In this document: positions 52,007 through 62,340 of the stretch, in pieces | How the letters are laid out: the number at the start of each line of letters is the position of its first letter | Position numbering within the stretch: the first letter of the stretch is position 1 | Assembly (NCBI GenBank): GCA_947455195.1 | Contig: CANGMI010000006.1 | Span: forward strand, 186,001 to 250,000 | DNA: 64,000 nucleotides | From: Pseudomonadota bacterium | GTDB lineage: Bacteria; Pseudomonadota; Gammaproteobacteria; Burkholderiales; SG8-39 | Reading direction: 5' to 3' | Notes under the pieces: model-generated | Told to the model about the DNA's origin: nothing | The model's input: only the letters and a program-made list of their open reading frames with translations | Database searches by the model: none | Position numbers and translations under genes: made by a program

Positions 52007-55000
52007 ATGCAGCCCGATCAGACCGCCCTGCTGACCCGTAGCCTGCGTGAGCGCATCCTCATTCTGGATGGCGCCATGGGCACCATGATCCAGCAGCACC
52101 ATCTGGACGAAGCGGGTTATCGCGGCGAGCGCTTTGCCGATCACGGCCACGACCAGCGCGGCAACAACGACCTGCTGGTACTCACGCAACCGGCCCTGGT
52201 GACCGCCATTCACCGCGCGTACCTCGAGGCCGGCGCAGACATCATCGAAACCAACACCTTCAATGCCACAGCGCCAGCCATGGCCGACTACGGCATGGAG
52301 GGCCATGTCGCCGAGATCAACCGAACGGCAGCGCGCATCGCGCGCGAGACCACGGACGCCTTCATGCGGGAGCATCCGGGCCGGCCGCGCTTTGTAGCCG
52401 GCGCGATCGGCCCCACCAACAAGACCGCCTCGATCTCGCCCGACGTGAACGACCCGGGCTTTCGCAACATCGATTTCGACACGCTGGTTGCAGCGTATCG
52501 CGAGGCGGTGCACGCGCTGATCGAGGGTGGCGTCGACCTGCTGCTGCTCGAGACGGTGTTCGACACGCTGAACGCCAAGGCCGCTGTCTTTGCCATCGAA
52601 GAGGTCTTCGAGACACTCGGGCAACGACTGCCCCTCATCATCTCGGGCACCATCACCGATCAGTCAGGGCGCACCCTCACCGGCCAGACACCGGCCGCAT
52701 TCTGGTACTCGCTACGCCATGCGCGCCCACTCGCCGTGGGGTTCAACTGCGCCTTCGGCGCACAGCTCATGCGCCCCTTCATCGAAGAGCTCGCAGGCAT
52801 CGCCGAGACCTTCGTCAGTGCCTACCCCAACGCCGGGCTGCCCAATCCCCTGGCAGAAACCGGTTACGACGAAACGCCGGCGCAGACCGCCGAGTACCTG
52901 CGCGATTTCGTCGACAGCGGTTTCGTGAACATCGTCGGCGGATGCTGCGGCACCACCCCGGCACATATCCGGGCCCTTGCCGAGGCCGTGGCCAACCGGC
53001 CACCGCGCGTCGTGCCGGTGTTGTCCCCACGTCTGCGCCTGTCGGGCCTCGAAGCCTTCGAGGTGGGCCCCGAATCGCTCTTCGTGAATATCGGCGAGCG
53101 CACCAATGTCACCGGGTCGAAGGCTTTTGCGCGACTCATCCTCGCCGGTGACTACACCTCGGCACTGGCGGTGGCCCGACAGCAGGTCGAGAACGGTGCG
53201 CAGGTGATCGACGTCAACATGGACGAGGCGATGCTCGACTCGGAGCGCGCCATGGTCACGTTTCTCAACCTGCTCGCCGCCGAACCCGACATCTCGCGCG
53301 TGCCGGTCATGATCGACAGCTCGCGCTGGAGCGTGATCGAAGCGGGCCTCAGGTGCGTGCAAGGCAAGGCCGTCGTCAACTCGATCTCGCTCAAGGAGGG
53401 CGAAGCCGCCTTCCTTGCGCAGGCCCGTCTGGCGCGCCGCTACGGTGCCGCAGTCGTGGTGATGGCCTTCGATGAATCGGGGCAGGCCGACACGTTCGAT
53501 CGTCGAATCGCCATTGCCCGACGCAGCCATGACCTGCTGGTCAGCGAGGCCGGCCTCGCCCCCGAAGACATCATCTTCGACCCCAACATCTTTGCCGTCG
53601 CCACCGGGCTGCCCGAGCACGACAACTACGCGGTCGACTTCATTCGTGCGACCGAGTGGATTCGCGCCAACCTGCCCCACACCCAGGTGTCCGGTGGCGT
53701 GTCGAACCTGTCGTTCTCGTTTCGCGGCAACGATCGGGTCCGCGAGGTCATGCACTCGGCCTTTCTTTACCACGCGGTACGCGCCGGCATGAGCATGGGC
53801 ATCGTCAATGCCGGCCAGCTCGCCGTCTACGAGAGCCTGCCACCGGAACTCCTCGAGCCGATTGAAGACGTGCTCTTCAATCGCCGACCCGATGCCACCG
53901 AGCGTCTGGTGGCCTTTGCCGAAACGGTCCGGCAGGACGGCCGGCAAGCGGTCGAGTCCGACGCCGCCTGGCGCAGCCTCGGGGTTGCCGAGCGCCTGTC
54001 GCATGCACTCGTGCACGGCATCGCGACCCATGTGGTCGAAGATACCGAAGAGGCCCGCCGCGCTGCCTCGCAGCCGATCGAGGTGATCGAAGGGCCCCTC
54101 ATGGACGGCATGAGCGTGGTCGGCGACCTCTTTGGCGCGGGCAAGATGTTTCTGCCGCAGGTCGTGAAATCGGCCCGGGTGATGAAACAGGCCGTCGCGC
54201 ACCTGGTGCCCTTCATCGAGGCCGAGAAGGCGCGCTCGGGCGATACCCGAGCCAAGGGTCGCATCGTGATCGCCACCGTGAAGGGTGACGTGCACGACAT
54301 CGGCAAGAACATCGTGGCCGTCGTGCTCCAGTGCAACAACTACGAGGTGATCAACCTCGGCGTGATGGTGCCGGCGCAGCGCATCATCCAGACCGCCCTG
54401 GAAGAGCGGGCCGACATCATCGGACTGTCGGGGCTCATCACCCCATCGCTCGAGGAGATGGCCCACGTGGCACGCGAGATGCAGCGCGCCGGGCTCTCGA
54501 TTCCGCTCCTCATCGGGGGGGCGACCACCTCTCGCGTACACACGGCCGTCAAGATCGCGCAGCACTACCCTGCGGGTGTGACGGTCTACGTCCCCGATGC
54601 CTCGCGCGCGGTAGGCGTGTGCTCATCGCTCCTCTCGGACGAGCAGCGTGAACCGTGGATCGCCGAATTGCGCGCCGATTACGAGCGTATTCGCACCCAG
54701 CATGCCAACCGCGTCGCGGCGCCACTCGTCTCGATCGAGGCCGCGCGAGCCAACCGCCCGGTCATCGACTGGGCCGCACAGCCGCCGCAGGCCCCGCGCC
54801 AGCCCGGTCGTCATGTCTGGCTCGATTACCCGCTCGGCGATCTGGCACCCTTCATCGACTGGAGTCCATTCTTCCAGACCTGGGATCTGGCTGGCAGTTT
54901 CCCGCGCATCCTCGATGACGCCGTGGTCGGCACCCAGGCGCGCTCGGTGTATGCCGATGCCCGCCAGATGCTGCAATCGATCATTGCCGGCCGGTGGCTG

Positions 55001-55705
55001 CGCGCCAGCGCGGTGGTGCTCCTCGCGCCCGCCAATTCGGTGGGTGATGACATCGAGATCTACACCGACGAATCGCGCACCAGCGTCGCCGGTACCTGGT
55101 ACAACCTGCGCCAGCAGGCCACCAAGGCGGCCGACCGCAGCAGTCTGTGCCTCGCCGATTACGTGGCACCAAAGTCCTCGGGCATCGCTGATCACATCGG
55201 CCTGTTCGCGGTCACGGCAGGCCTCGCCACCGAAGCGCGCGAACGCATCTTCGAGGCCGCCCATGATGACTACAGCGCCATCATGTTCAAGGCACTCGCC
55301 GATCGTCTGGCCGAGGCGTTCGCCGAGCACCTGCACCAGCGGGTGCGGCGCGAGTTGTGGGGCTACGCGCCCGACGAGTCACTCCCGGTGGCAGACCTCA
55401 TCGCCGAACGCTACCAGGGCATCCGGCCGGCCCCGGGCTACCCGGCCTGCCCCGACCATTGCGCAAAGGCGATGCTGTTCGATCTGCTCGATGCGCGCGC
55501 CATCGGCATGGAACTCACCGAGAGCTTTGCGATGACACCAGCCGCCAGTGTCTCGGGCTTCTATCTCGCGCACCCCGAGAGCCACTACTTCGCGGTTGGC
55601 CGCGTGGATCGCGATCAGGTCAACGACTATGCCCGCCGTCAGGGCGCTGACCCGGTCGAGACCGAGCGCTGGCTCGCGCCGGTGCTCGGTTACGACCCGG
55701 GCTGA
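52007..55705 (+). CDS. metH: Cobalamin-dependent methionine synthase, full length
   Basis: 1232 residues, all four modules in one chain. Homocysteine module with zinc ligands Cys248 (GFNCAFG) and Cys313-Cys314 ([11 protein letters not shown]); pterin-binding module ([43 protein letters not shown]); cobalamin module with lower-ligand His763 in [12 protein letters not shown]-dependent reactivation module to the C-terminus ([12 protein letters not shown]). Transfers methyl from methyltetrahydrofolate to homocysteine. Burkholderiales often split metH in two; here it is undivided. The 3' end overlaps the convergent cobA by 16 bases. Confidence 0.97.
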   Translation: MQPDQTALLTRSLRERILILDGAMGTMIQQHHLDEAGYRGERFADHGHDQRGNNDLLVLTQPALVTAIHRAYLEAGADIIETNTFNATAPAMADYGMEGHVAEINRTAARIARETTDAFMREHPGRPRFVAGAIGPTNKTASISPDVNDPGFRNIDFDTLVAAYREAVHALIEGGVDLLLLETVFDTLNAKAAVFAIEEVFETLGQRLPLIISGTITDQSGRTLTGQTPAAFWYSLRHARPLAVGFNCAFGAQLMRPFIEELAGIAETFVSAYPNAGLPNPLAETGYDETPAQTAEYLRDFVDSGFVNIVGGCCGTTPAHIRALAEAVANRPPRVVPVLSPRLRLSGLEAFEVGPESLFVNIGERTNVTGSKAFARLILAGDYTSALAVARQQVENGAQVIDVNMDEAMLDSERAMVTFLNLLAAEPDISRVPVMIDSSRWSVIEAGLRCVQGKAVVNSISLKEGEAAFLAQARLARRYGAAVVVMAFDESGQADTFDRRIAIARRSHDLLVSEAGLAPEDIIFDPNIFAVATGLPEHDNYAVDFIRATEWIRANLPHTQVSGGVSNLSFSFRGNDRVREVMHSAFLYHAVRAGMSMGIVNAGQLAVYESLPPELLEPIEDVLFNRRPDATERLVAFAETVRQDGRQAVESDAAWRSLGVAERLSHALVHGIATHVVEDTEEARRAASQPIEVIEGPLMDGMSVVGDLFGAGKMFLPQVVKSARVMKQAVAHLVPFIEAEKARSGDTRAKGRIVIATVKGDVHDIGKNIVAVVLQCNNYEVINLGVMVPAQRIIQTALEERADIIGLSGLITPSLEEMAHVAREMQRAGLSIPLLIGGATTSRVHTAVKIAQHYPAGVTVYVPDASRAVGVCSSLLSDEQREPWIAELRADYERIRTQHANRVAAPLVSIEAARANRPVIDWAAQPPQAPRQPGRHVWLDYPLGDLAPFIDWSPFFQTWDLAGSFPRILDDAVVGTQARSVYADARQMLQSIIAGRWLRASAVVLLAPANSVGDDIEIYTDESRTSVAGTWYNLRQQATKAADRSSLCLADYVAPKSSGIADHIGLFAVTAGLATEARERIFEAAHDDYSAIMFKALADRLAEAFAEHLHQRVRRELWGYAPDESLPVADLIAERYQGIRPAPGYPACPDHCAKAMLFDLLDARAIGMELTESFAMTPAASVSGFYLAHPESHYFAVGRVDRDQVNDYARRQGADPVETERWLAPVLGYDPG

Positions 55706-56538
55706 CCGACTGCCGTCGACGGCTGCATCACCCGCTGCGCGCCCGATTGAACCCCTGATGGCAACCCTGAGTCCACCGCCGGGTCTGCCTTGGCCTGCGC
55801 GGGCAGGTCACCCAGTGCGGCCTCCCCGAGGGCGGCCACGGCGCCGATGACCAGAATCGCCGGGCTCGCGAGTTGCGCCGCCGCGATGTCATCCACGAGC
55901 CGTGCCAGCGTCGAGCGCAGACCCCGCTCACCCGGCTGGGTGGCATCCTGCACCACCGCTGCGGGGGTGTCTGCAGCCAGTCCACCGGCCAGCAGTCGCT
56001 CGACGATCGATGGCGCATTGGCCATACCCATGTAGATGACCAGGGTGAGGCCACTGCGGGCCAGCACCTCCCAGTCCGGTGCCTGATCGTGGGCCGGGTG
56101 GCCGGTGACCAACACCACCCCCGAACTCGCGCCCCGATGGGTCACCGGAATGCCCAGCGCCGCCGGTGCCGCGATGCCCGAGGTGATGCCATGAACCACC
56201 TCGACATCGACACCGGCGGCACGCAATGTCAGCACCTCCTCGCCACCGCGGCCAAACACGAAAGGGTCGCCCCCCTTGAGCCGGACCACACGCCGACCGG
56301 CGAGTGCATCACGCACCATGCGCTGCTCGATGAAGGCCTGTGGGGTCGAGCGACATCCACCGCGCTTGCCGACCTCGACGATGCGGGCGCCGGAGCGCAC
56401 GTGGACGAGCACGGCGCGATTGACCAACGCATCCACCAGCACCACGTCAGCTTCGCCCAGGACCCGTACTGCCTTCAGCGTCAGCAGTTCCGGATCGCCC
56501 GGGCCCGCACCCACCAGCGAGACCTTGCCCGCGCTCAC
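55690..56538 (-). CDS. cobA: Uroporphyrinogen-III C-methyltransferase
   Basis: 282 residues. Opening [63 protein letters not shown] and [18 protein letters not shown] are the SUMT signatures. It makes precorrin-2 for siroheme or cobalamin. The last 40 or so residues (Pro/Gln/Ser-rich) are not conserved and are where it overlaps metH. Translationally coupled to ybiB by ATGA. Adjacency to B12-dependent metH is suggestive but may reflect siroheme use. Confidence 0.94.
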   Translation of the reverse strand: MSAGKVSLVGAGPGDPELLTLKAVRVLGEADVVLVDALVNRAVLVHVRSGARIVEVGKRGGCRSTPQAFIEQRMVRDALAGRRVVRLKGGDPFVFGRGGEEVLTLRAAGVDVEVVHGITSGIAAPAALGIPVTHRGASSGVVLVTGHPAHDQAPDWEVLARSGLTLVIYMGMANAPSIVERLLAGGLAADTPAAVVQDATQPGERGLRSTLARLVDDIAAAQLASPAILVIGAVAALGEAALGDLPAQAKADPAVDSGLPSGVQSGAQRVMQPSTAVGQPGS

Positions 56539-57497
56539 GAGTTCACCTCGCGACCCACGATACGACCGATTGCGAACGCCTGTGCGGCGATTGCGGGCGG
56601 CACCGGGGCGTCGCCGGCCAACACCGTCTCGATCCAGCGCGCCGTCGTGTCAGCATCGATGGCGGGGGGCAGTTCAGGCATCACGGCAACGGTGCCATCG
56701 GCGGCTTCCACCACGGTCTCGATCCGGCCCCCATGCAACCAGTCGATGCGCTGCGCTCGTCGTGCATGGGCGACCGCCTCGCCTTCACAGCCGCGCATGA
56801 GAAGCACCGGAGACGGATGCGCGGCATAGAACGCCTGCATCGCAGCCAGGTACTCGGGATGCGTGACCGACACCAGCCTCAGCGCAGCCGAATCGATCGG
56901 CAGCATCTTCGCGAGGGTATGGGCCGAGTTGCGCACCCCCATCGACTCGCGCAGCGCGAGAAGTCGCGCAAGACCAGGGCTGAGCGATGCGGTGGACACG
57001 AGCGCAAGGCCGCCGGCATCGAGCGCCTGGCTCGCGGCATCCACATCGGGGGATTCGACAAGACCCATCCGGGCCAGAACCTCAGCCGTCGTCACGCGCC
57101 CGCTCTGGGTGGCCATGCCGTGCATCAGCACGGCACAGCCAGCGCGGGCGAGCAACCCGGCGAGCAAGGGCACGAGGTTGGGCAGGTGCCGGGCACCGTT
57201 GTAGGTCGGGATAACCACCAGCGGCCGGGTGCGCGGCCTGGGCACCGGCACCATGCGCGCGGCAACCGCCTCGAGAAAGCCGGCCAGTTCCTCGGTTGAC
57301 TCACCCTTGATGCGCCAGGCCAGCAGCAACGCCCCCAGCGCGAGGTCAGGCACCCCGCCATCGAGCATGGCACCAAACACGCGGCAAGCCGAGGCGCGCG
57401 ACAGGGCGCGGGCAGAATGCGACCCGCGACCCACCTCGCGCACGGCAGCCACGATCTCTTCGCGCGAAAGTGCCTCGGCGGCATGCACCTCATTCAT
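56535..57497 (-). CDS. ybiB: YbiB / TrpD2-type nucleic-acid-binding protein
   Basis: 320 residues from ATG 57497; an upstream in-frame ATG (57527) has no better site. The glycosyltransferase-3 (TrpD-like) fold is seen in GALLLAWRIKGESTEELAGFL, VVIPTYNGARHLPNLVPLLA, VLMHGMATQSGRVTTAEVL and GVRNSAHTLAKML. Anthranilate phosphoribosyltransferase motifs for PRPP are altered (TYNGARH instead of GTGGD), as in YbiB proteins that bind DNA or RNA and are SOS-linked in E. coli. First gene of ybiB-cobA; divergent from the RidA gene. Confidence 0.9.
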   Translation of the reverse strand: MNEVHAAEALSREEIVAAVREVGRGSHSARALSRASACRVFGAMLDGGVPDLALGALLLAWRIKGESTEELAGFLEAVAARMVPVPRPRTRPLVVIPTYNGARHLPNLVPLLAGLLARAGCAVLMHGMATQSGRVTTAEVLARMGLVESPDVDAASQALDAGGLALVSTASLSPGLARLLALRESMGVRNSAHTLAKMLPIDSAALRLVSVTHPEYLAAMQAFYAAHPSPVLLMRGCEGEAVAHARRAQRIDWLHGGRIETVVEAADGTVAVMPELPPAIDADTTARWIETVLAGDAPVPPAIAAQAFAIGRIVGREVNS

Positions 57498-57717
57498 CAC
57501 TGACCCGATCCTCGATCTGCGTATCACCGGCGACGGCCGGGGGCACGACCCGCCCCACCCTGGCCGCGATCATGCACCAGATGAGCACCAGCGTCCTGCA
57601 GGGTCATGCAACCGAGCCGCGGGCCGATTCGCCTCATCCCGGCATCGAAAGCGCCGTTTGACCGATAATCGGGGCCCCGGCACGGCCGGCTCAACTCATC
57701 ACCTTACCGAGAACGCA

Positions 57718-58065
57718 ATGAACATCATCCGTCATGAACCGGGCGCCATCCTGTCGTCAGCCGTCGAATACGGCAATCTGGTCTTCGTCGCCGGCACGGT
57801 CGCCGATGACACCACGCAAGACGCCGAGGGTCAGGCGCGGCAGATTCTCGCCCAGATCGATGCCCTGCTTGCCAAGGCGGGCACCAGCAAGTCGCGTATT
57901 CTGATGGCCAATATCTGGGTCACCGACATCCGCAATCGCGATGGCGTGAACAAGGCCTGGCTCGAGTGGGTCGACCCGGCCAACACGCCGGCCCGCGCAA
58001 CCGTCGAGGCGAAACTGGCCGGCCCCGACATGCTGGTCGAGATCTCCTGCATCGCCGGCAAGTGA
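57718..58065 (+). CDS. RidA (YjgF/YER057c)-family protein
   Basis: 115 residues from ATG 57718; the frame upstream to 57229 is antisense to ybiB. YjgF fold: ILSSAVEYGNLVFVAGTVADD, ILAQIDALLAKAGTSKSRIL, and the C-terminal ARATVEAKLAGPDMLVEISCIAG with the key Arg93 and Glu110 of deaminating RidA proteins. Likely a cytosolic enamine/imine deaminase or related Rid subfamily member. A GATAAT at 57664-57669 may serve as -10. Confidence 0.92.
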   Translation: MNIIRHEPGAILSSAVEYGNLVFVAGTVADDTTQDAEGQARQILAQIDALLAKAGTSKSRILMANIWVTDIRNRDGVNKAWLEWVDPANTPARATVEAKLAGPDMLVEISCIAGK

Positions 58066-58172
58066 TCCACCGCCACCGGGCAGCACCTTCGAGGTCCGGT
58101 GGGCCGGGCTTGCGGCCGTACACAGGCCTGCTGAGCGCGGCAAGACTCGCGAAGAGAGCACGGGTCAAGGTG

Positions 58173-58766
58173 ATGCGAGCCGTCGCGGCACTGGGCGTGG
58201 CGGCACTGGGTTCGATGACCCTGGCCGGCTGCAGTCCGTCGCTCGACTGGCACACCTTCAGCTGGCCGGCTGGGGGCTTCAGTGTCGTCCTGCCCGGACG
58301 CCCGGTCGAGGAAACGCGTGAGGTGAAGCTCGGGGACATCACCCTGATGCTCCATCTCTTCTCGGTGCGGGTCGACGATCGGATCTGGGCGGCCGGCTAC
58401 GCCGATCTGCCGACCGGGCTCGACCCCGGACAACGCCGGGCGCTGCTCGATGAGGCGGCGAGCGCTTACACGCGAAATGTCGGCGCTGCGCCCCAGCCAT
58501 CGGCCCGCGAGGTCGGGGCGCCACCCGACGAGGGGGCAGGGGCCTCCGGCGCTCAGCGGCAGGGCACACCCGATACGGCCAGCCTCGAATGTCGTCGGGT
58601 CGATGCGCAAGGACAGGTGGCAGGACGCAACATGGCCCTCGCCGCGCGCCTGTGCGCAAGCGCCACACGGTATTACCCGCTGATCTCCATCGGTCAGACC
58701 CTCGCACCTGCAGGCACGGTAGCGAGCGATATCGCGAACTTTCTCGGGTCGCTGAGCCTTCGGTAG
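58173..58766 (+). CDS. Hypothetical lipoprotein
   Basis: 197 residues from ATG 58173 (GTG 58170 is adjacent), with AAGG a few bases upstream. Lipoprotein signal: MRAVAALGVAALGSMTLAGC, lipobox Leu-Ala-Gly-Cys20. The mature part begins with a beta-rich segment (WHTFSWPAGGFSVVLPGRPVE, LHLFSVRVDDRIWAAGYADLP), followed by a Pro/Gly/Ala-rich low-complexity middle (about 105-140), and a Cys-containing end (LECRRVDAQ, AARLCASATRYYPLIS). No family recognised beyond resemblance to short lipoproteins with a beta sandwich. It may be cotranscribed with the RidA gene (107-base gap). Confidence 0.75.
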   Translation: MRAVAALGVAALGSMTLAGCSPSLDWHTFSWPAGGFSVVLPGRPVEETREVKLGDITLMLHLFSVRVDDRIWAAGYADLPTGLDPGQRRALLDEAASAYTRNVGAAPQPSAREVGAPPDEGAGASGAQRQGTPDTASLECRRVDAQGQVAGRNMALAARLCASATRYYPLISIGQTLAPAGTVASDIANFLGSLSLR

Positions 58767-58785
58767 CTGAGGCCCGCCCGCCAGG

Positions 58786-58814
58786 AAAACGGGATCCCCG
58801 TTCGGGGATCCCGT
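58786..58814 (-). terminator. Strong hairpin terminator
   Basis: An 11-base perfect stem, ACGGGATCCCC (58789-58799) and GGGGATCCCGT (58804-58814), closes a GTTC loop. On the minus strand it is followed by four T (complement of 58786-58789), so it fits an intrinsic terminator for leftward transcription from the two small orphan genes. It also lies 22 bases after the rightward lipoprotein stop and may stop both, though no T-run follows on the plus strand. Confidence 0.65.
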
Positions 58815-58859
58815 CAATACGACAAGACTGGAAGACAGCAGAAACACCGGGTCAAGCCA

Positions 58860-59108
58860 TCACGAAGGTGCACCTCGACGAGCGGGCGCCTTGGGCGCGA
58901 CCCGCGATCGCCGCACCGGCGACCTGCGCGGCAGAGGACGCGCACGCCTCAGCCGCGACAGCCAGGCTGCAAGCCGACGTGCGCCGCGTCGCAACCGCGC
59001 AAGACACCAGGGCATGCCGGCAACAACCAACGCGCGCGCGCCCTCCTGGAGACGCACAAGGCACCATGCAAGCAGCATGACCCAGAGAATGGACTCGAAG
59101 ATCCTCAT
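58860..59108 (-). CDS. Small orphan protein, hydrophobic N-terminus and Arg-rich tail
   Basis: 82 residues, ATG overlapping the upstream stop as ATGA, with GGGGAG eight bases before it. N-terminal hydrophobic helix MRIFESILWVMLLAWCLVRL, a second amphipathic segment (ALVVAGMPWCLARL), then a highly basic Arg/Pro tail. Could be a small membrane protein with positive cytoplasmic tail. Unknown family. Support for being real: coupling to the upstream frame, good ribosome site and a strong terminator 45 bases downstream. Against: the region is GC-rich with overlapping open frames, and the basic tail could arise from GC bias. Confidence 0.42.
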   Translation of the reverse strand: MRIFESILWVMLLAWCLVRLQEGARALVVAGMPWCLARLRRGARRLAAWLSRLRRARPLPRRSPVRRSRVAPKAPARRGAPS

Positions 59109-59485
59109 GAGGGTTCGCTCCCCGGAGCAGCCGCCGGGACAGCAGCCGCTGACGGGCGACGCCTGCCTCGAATCGACCGCTGAGTCGACCGCTGGCTCGG
59201 GCGCCGCCGACCCGGCTGCAGCCCTTCGACAGCACCAGCCGTGACCGGATTGACCACAGGCTCGGGCACGCACTGCGGCACAGGCCTTGCCTGGGGCGAG
59301 CCTTCCGATGCGGCGTCAGTCCGGGCATGCCCGGACGAGGATCGACCCTTGCGGAGCCGACGCAGACGACGCAGGTGGCGCTGCAGCGCGACGAGCACTT
59401 TCGGGGAGTGGTGGAAGAAGAAATCAAACAGCTTGATGAGCGATGCAACGATGATGAGTTCAGGTTCGTAATCGTGAAATTCCAT
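59105..59485 (-). CDS. Orphan protein with hydrophobic, Phe-rich N-terminus
   Basis: 126 residues from ATG 59485, with GGAG seven bases upstream. It opens MEFHDYEPELIIVASLIKLF followed by DFFFHHSPKVLVALQRHLRRLRRLRK: an acidic start, one hydrophobic helix, a Phe/His patch and a basic amphipathic helix. Residues after about 50 are low-complexity, Arg/Pro/Ser/Ala-rich. No family recognised. The frame continues upstream to 59830 without a better start. Its stop overlaps the start of the next small gene (ATGA), which supports a two-gene unit. The 411 bases between this gene and the ligase stop hold no other plausible gene or clear promoter. Confidence 0.45.
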   Translation of the reverse strand: MEFHDYEPELIIVASLIKLFDFFFHHSPKVLVALQRHLRRLRRLRKGRSSSGHARTDAASEGSPQARPVPQCVPEPVVNPVTAGAVEGLQPGRRRPSQRSTQRSIRGRRRPSAAAVPAAAPGSEPS

Positions 59486-59896
59486 GCGAGGCTCCGATGC
59501 GAGATGAAGGCAATCGGCGCAAGCGCAGACCACGCACCCGACCGGGGCGATGGCAACGCCCGTACCGGGTGGATGGAGAAAAGCGGCAGCAAGGTTTGAA
59601 CGACGCAAACAACGACAGCGATCAATCAACGACGGCACCAGCCCGGCATGCCTCAAACGACAGGCAGAGGCCGGGTAACAGCAAGGCAGGGTGAAACACG
59701 AACAGGAGGAGAACGACGGCGGGACCAGCAGAGCAGGAAAGGACTGACGGATGCGAGTGGCCAGTTCGCAGGTTGGGTCGCAAGGACACAGGCACAAAAG
59801 CGATGGGGCGCACGAGCCGCCCCTCGACAAGGTCAGGTTCGGTCAGCCTCCGAGATGCGTCAACATCCGTCGCCCGAGGCGCCCTGCCAGCGCTCG

Positions 59897-61450
59897 TCAG
59901 CGCTGGTCGGCGCCTGCCGTGCCTTCACCCAGCAATCGTTCCCGCAGACGAAACCGCTGCACCTTGCCCGTGGGCGTACGCGGCAGTTCGTCCACCACAC
60001 GGATCCAGCGCGGCAGGCTGTGTCGTGGCAGACGATCGCGCAGACCCGCATCGATGCGGGTCACCCGATCGACGGCATGCAGATCGAGGCTTGGGGCCGG
60101 CACGATGAAGAGGGCCAGTCGGTCAAAGCCGTCCTCATCGGGTACCACCACGCACGCCGCTTCGGTGGCGAGTCCGCCCGCGAGGGCAGCCTCCTCGACT
60201 TCGCCCGGCTTCACCCATTGACCGGCCACCTTCAGCAGTTCATCGGCTCGCCCCTGATGCCAGAAATGCCCCTCGGCATCGGTCGTGAAGAGATCATTGG
60301 TACAGAACCATCCGCGCTCGAAGGCACGGACGTTGAATTCCTCGCGGTGATAGCGCAAGGCGATGGTCGGGTGATGCAGCCAGAGTACCCCGGGCTCGCC
60401 GGGCGCCGCGGGAGCACCGCCCACCGCACGCAGCGAGGCTCGAACACCCGGCAGCAGTTCGCCACAACTGCCCAGGCGCTCGCGACCCGGATAGTTGGCG
60501 ATGGCATTGCAGTAGGTTTCCGACATGCCGTAACAGCCCGCCAGCGGATGGCCGCTCACGGCCAGCCATTCGTTGGCAACGGCGTCCGGTACGCGCTCGC
60601 CCCCGGTATAGAAGAATTCGACGCTGTGAAAGGGCTCGAGTCGCTCGCGGGGCATCGCGAGCAACCGCCGGAAGAAACTCGGCACGCTCATGAAGAGCCG
60701 CGGACGGTGACGCACAACCTGCTCCAGGGCCCGCTCAGGCTCGGCCCACGCGGCATTGAGAACGGTCGTGGCACCCAGACGGAGCGGACCCAGCAGCGCA
60801 TTGTCCAGGGCGAAGGCAAAGAAGAGCTTGGACGTCGACAGCACGGTGTCACCGACAGCGATGCCGACCACCTCGCGCAGCAGGTGCCCAGACCCGGCGC
60901 AACTCGCATGCGAGTGAACGATGCCCTTGGGCGGCCCGGTTGTCCCCGACGAATAGAGCCAGAAAGCCGGGTCTGACGCCGCGCACGGCAGACTCGCCGT
61001 CATCTCGGGCACACGCACGCAGGCCGCTTCGAAGTCATTCGCGACGATCAAGCGCGCACCGGCCAAGCCCGGTGCCTCGCCCACCCGGTCGATCAGTGCG
61101 TCTTCAACCAGCCACAGCGTCGCGGCACTGTCGGTGGCGATGAAGGCGTAATGCTCGGCCGACAGGCGCGTGTTGATCGCCATCGGTACCGCACCCAGCT
61201 TGATCGCACCCAGAAAGGCGGCGCACCAGTGAGCGCCATCATCCATGAGAATCGCGACGCGCTCGCCGGGGCGAACCCCGGCGGCGGCGATCACGGCCGC
61301 CGCCTGTCCGACAAGACGCCGCAGTGCCCCATGGGTAAAGACGCGAGGCGCTGCGACGAGGCCGGCATCGGATGCATACGCGATCAGCGCAGGCTCGTCG
61401 GGCCGGGCAAGCCCGGCCCGCAGGATTTCATCGCAGGCATTCATCATCAC
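59897..61450 (-). CDS. Benzoate-CoA-ligase-family acyl-CoA synthetase (AMP-forming)
   Basis: 517 residues, three tandem Met codons at the start (61450, 61447, 61444). ANL superfamily: P-loop WLYSSGTTGPPKGIVHSH near residue 165, SKLFFAFALDNALLGPL (typical of benzoate/hydroxybenzoate-CoA ligases), CYGMSETYCNAIANYPG, GWFCTNDLFTTDAEG and the C-terminal catalytic Lys in RTPTGKVQRFRLR. It activates an aromatic acid to its CoA thioester using ATP. Last gene of a leftward set with a PaaA-like di-iron protein (77-base gap) and an NDP-forming synthetase, indicating CoA-linked aromatic degradation. Confidence 0.92.
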   Translation of the reverse strand: MMMNACDEILRAGLARPDEPALIAYASDAGLVAAPRVFTHGALRRLVGQAAAVIAAAGVRPGERVAILMDDGAHWCAAFLGAIKLGAVPMAINTRLSAEHYAFIATDSAATLWLVEDALIDRVGEAPGLAGARLIVANDFEAACVRVPEMTASLPCAASDPAFWLYSSGTTGPPKGIVHSHASCAGSGHLLREVVGIAVGDTVLSTSKLFFAFALDNALLGPLRLGATTVLNAAWAEPERALEQVVRHRPRLFMSVPSFFRRLLAMPRERLEPFHSVEFFYTGGERVPDAVANEWLAVSGHPLAGCYGMSETYCNAIANYPGRERLGSCGELLPGVRASLRAVGGAPAAPGEPGVLWLHHPTIALRYHREEFNVRAFERGWFCTNDLFTTDAEGHFWHQGRADELLKVAGQWVKPGEVEEAALAGGLATEAACVVVPDEDGFDRLALFIVPAPSLDLHAVDRVTRIDAGLRDRLPRHSLPRWIRVVDELPRTPTGKVQRFRLRERLLGEGTAGADQR

Positions 61451-61527
61451 GGCACCATCATCGCGCGAACAGCGAGGATCAGACCACGCCGGCCGCCCTC
61501 AGGCAACTGGCCTGCGACGGGTTCGCG

Positions 61528-62247
61528 TCAGTGCAGCAGCTCGGGCGGCAGTTCGGGCAAGGTCAGCCCGAGATCGGCCGCAGCCGCCTGCGCGCGTGCA
61601 ACGTAATCGGCACGCATTTCCTCGTTGGTACGCAGCTTGATGCCCAGCTCGCGAAAGAGCGCATTGTTCTTCGAGCGCGATGCGCCGAAGAAGGCCGGCA
61701 CCACCGGGAACACGCGATTCACGGCAGCCTGGAAACGCGCCTTGCTCTCCGGATCCTTCAACAGTTCGCGACCAAACTGCATGCCGAAGTCGTGATGGAA
61801 CTTTTCCTCGGGCATGGTGCTGCGCGCGAGGTTGCGCAAGGGCAGGAAACTGCAATGCAGCAGATCTTCGACCTGCAGGATCTCGGCCAGGTCACCAAAG
61901 GCCTTGATCGCCACGAACTCTTCCCAGGTGGTGAGCGGGAAGTCGAACATGTTCAGCGGCTTCTTCGAGGTCTTCTCGGGCAGCATGCGGTCTTCGTCGA
62001 TGCCGATCTGGCGACCAAGGTCGAAGAACTTGCAGTGGTGGCCATACTCTTCCATCGCCACGCGGCAGGTCAGCCACTTGGCATAGGGGTGGGGCGCGAG
62101 GGCCACGGCGGGCTCGTCGAACACCCGGGCACCCTGCAGTTCGTTGATCGCGTGGCTCACGACGAGCTTCTCGATCGAGGTGCGGTACTCGGGGCTTTGC
62201 TGGGCAAAGTCCTGCGTGGTCTTCACTTGCGGGTGGGCGTCAGCCAT
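61528..62247 (-). CDS. PaaA-like ferritin-fold di-iron protein (phenylacetate-catabolic family)
   Basis: 239 residues, AGGAG before ATG. Four-helix di-iron site: Glu36 (SHAINELQGAR), Glu67-x2-His70 (AMEEYGHH), Glu127 (LQVEDLLH) and Glu148-x2-His151 (PEEKFHHD). This set matches PaaA of phenylacetyl-CoA epoxidase, where it binds two irons and epoxidises the aromatic ring of the CoA ester; it is shorter than PaaA (about 310 residues). PaaB, C, D, E partners are not in the window. Placed between two CoA-ligase genes, it probably oxygenates an acyl- or aroyl-CoA. Confidence 0.85.
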   Translation of the reverse strand: MADAHPQVKTTQDFAQQSPEYRTSIEKLVVSHAINELQGARVFDEPAVALAPHPYAKWLTCRVAMEEYGHHCKFFDLGRQIGIDEDRMLPEKTSKKPLNMFDFPLTTWEEFVAIKAFGDLAEILQVEDLLHCSFLPLRNLARSTMPEEKFHHDFGMQFGRELLKDPESKARFQAAVNRVFPVVPAFFGASRSKNNALFRELGIKLRTNEEMRADYVARAQAAAADLGLTLPELPPELLH

Positions 62248-62340
62248 GGTGGTTCTCCTGTGAATGCGTCGTGCGTGTGTGTATCGAATGGGTATCGCAG
62301 GGGTGAATCGTGTGTGCCTTTGCGGTGCCGTTGCGACCGG

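Noticed and set aside
52712-54565. 617-codon open frame opposite metH
   Set aside because: The antisense of a well-conserved gene; no recognisable motif or plausible start.
59486-59896. Additional gene in the 411-base gap before the CoA-ligase
   Set aside because: Open frames exist on both strands but none has a plausible start site, ribosome site and composition together; they are extensions of neighbours.
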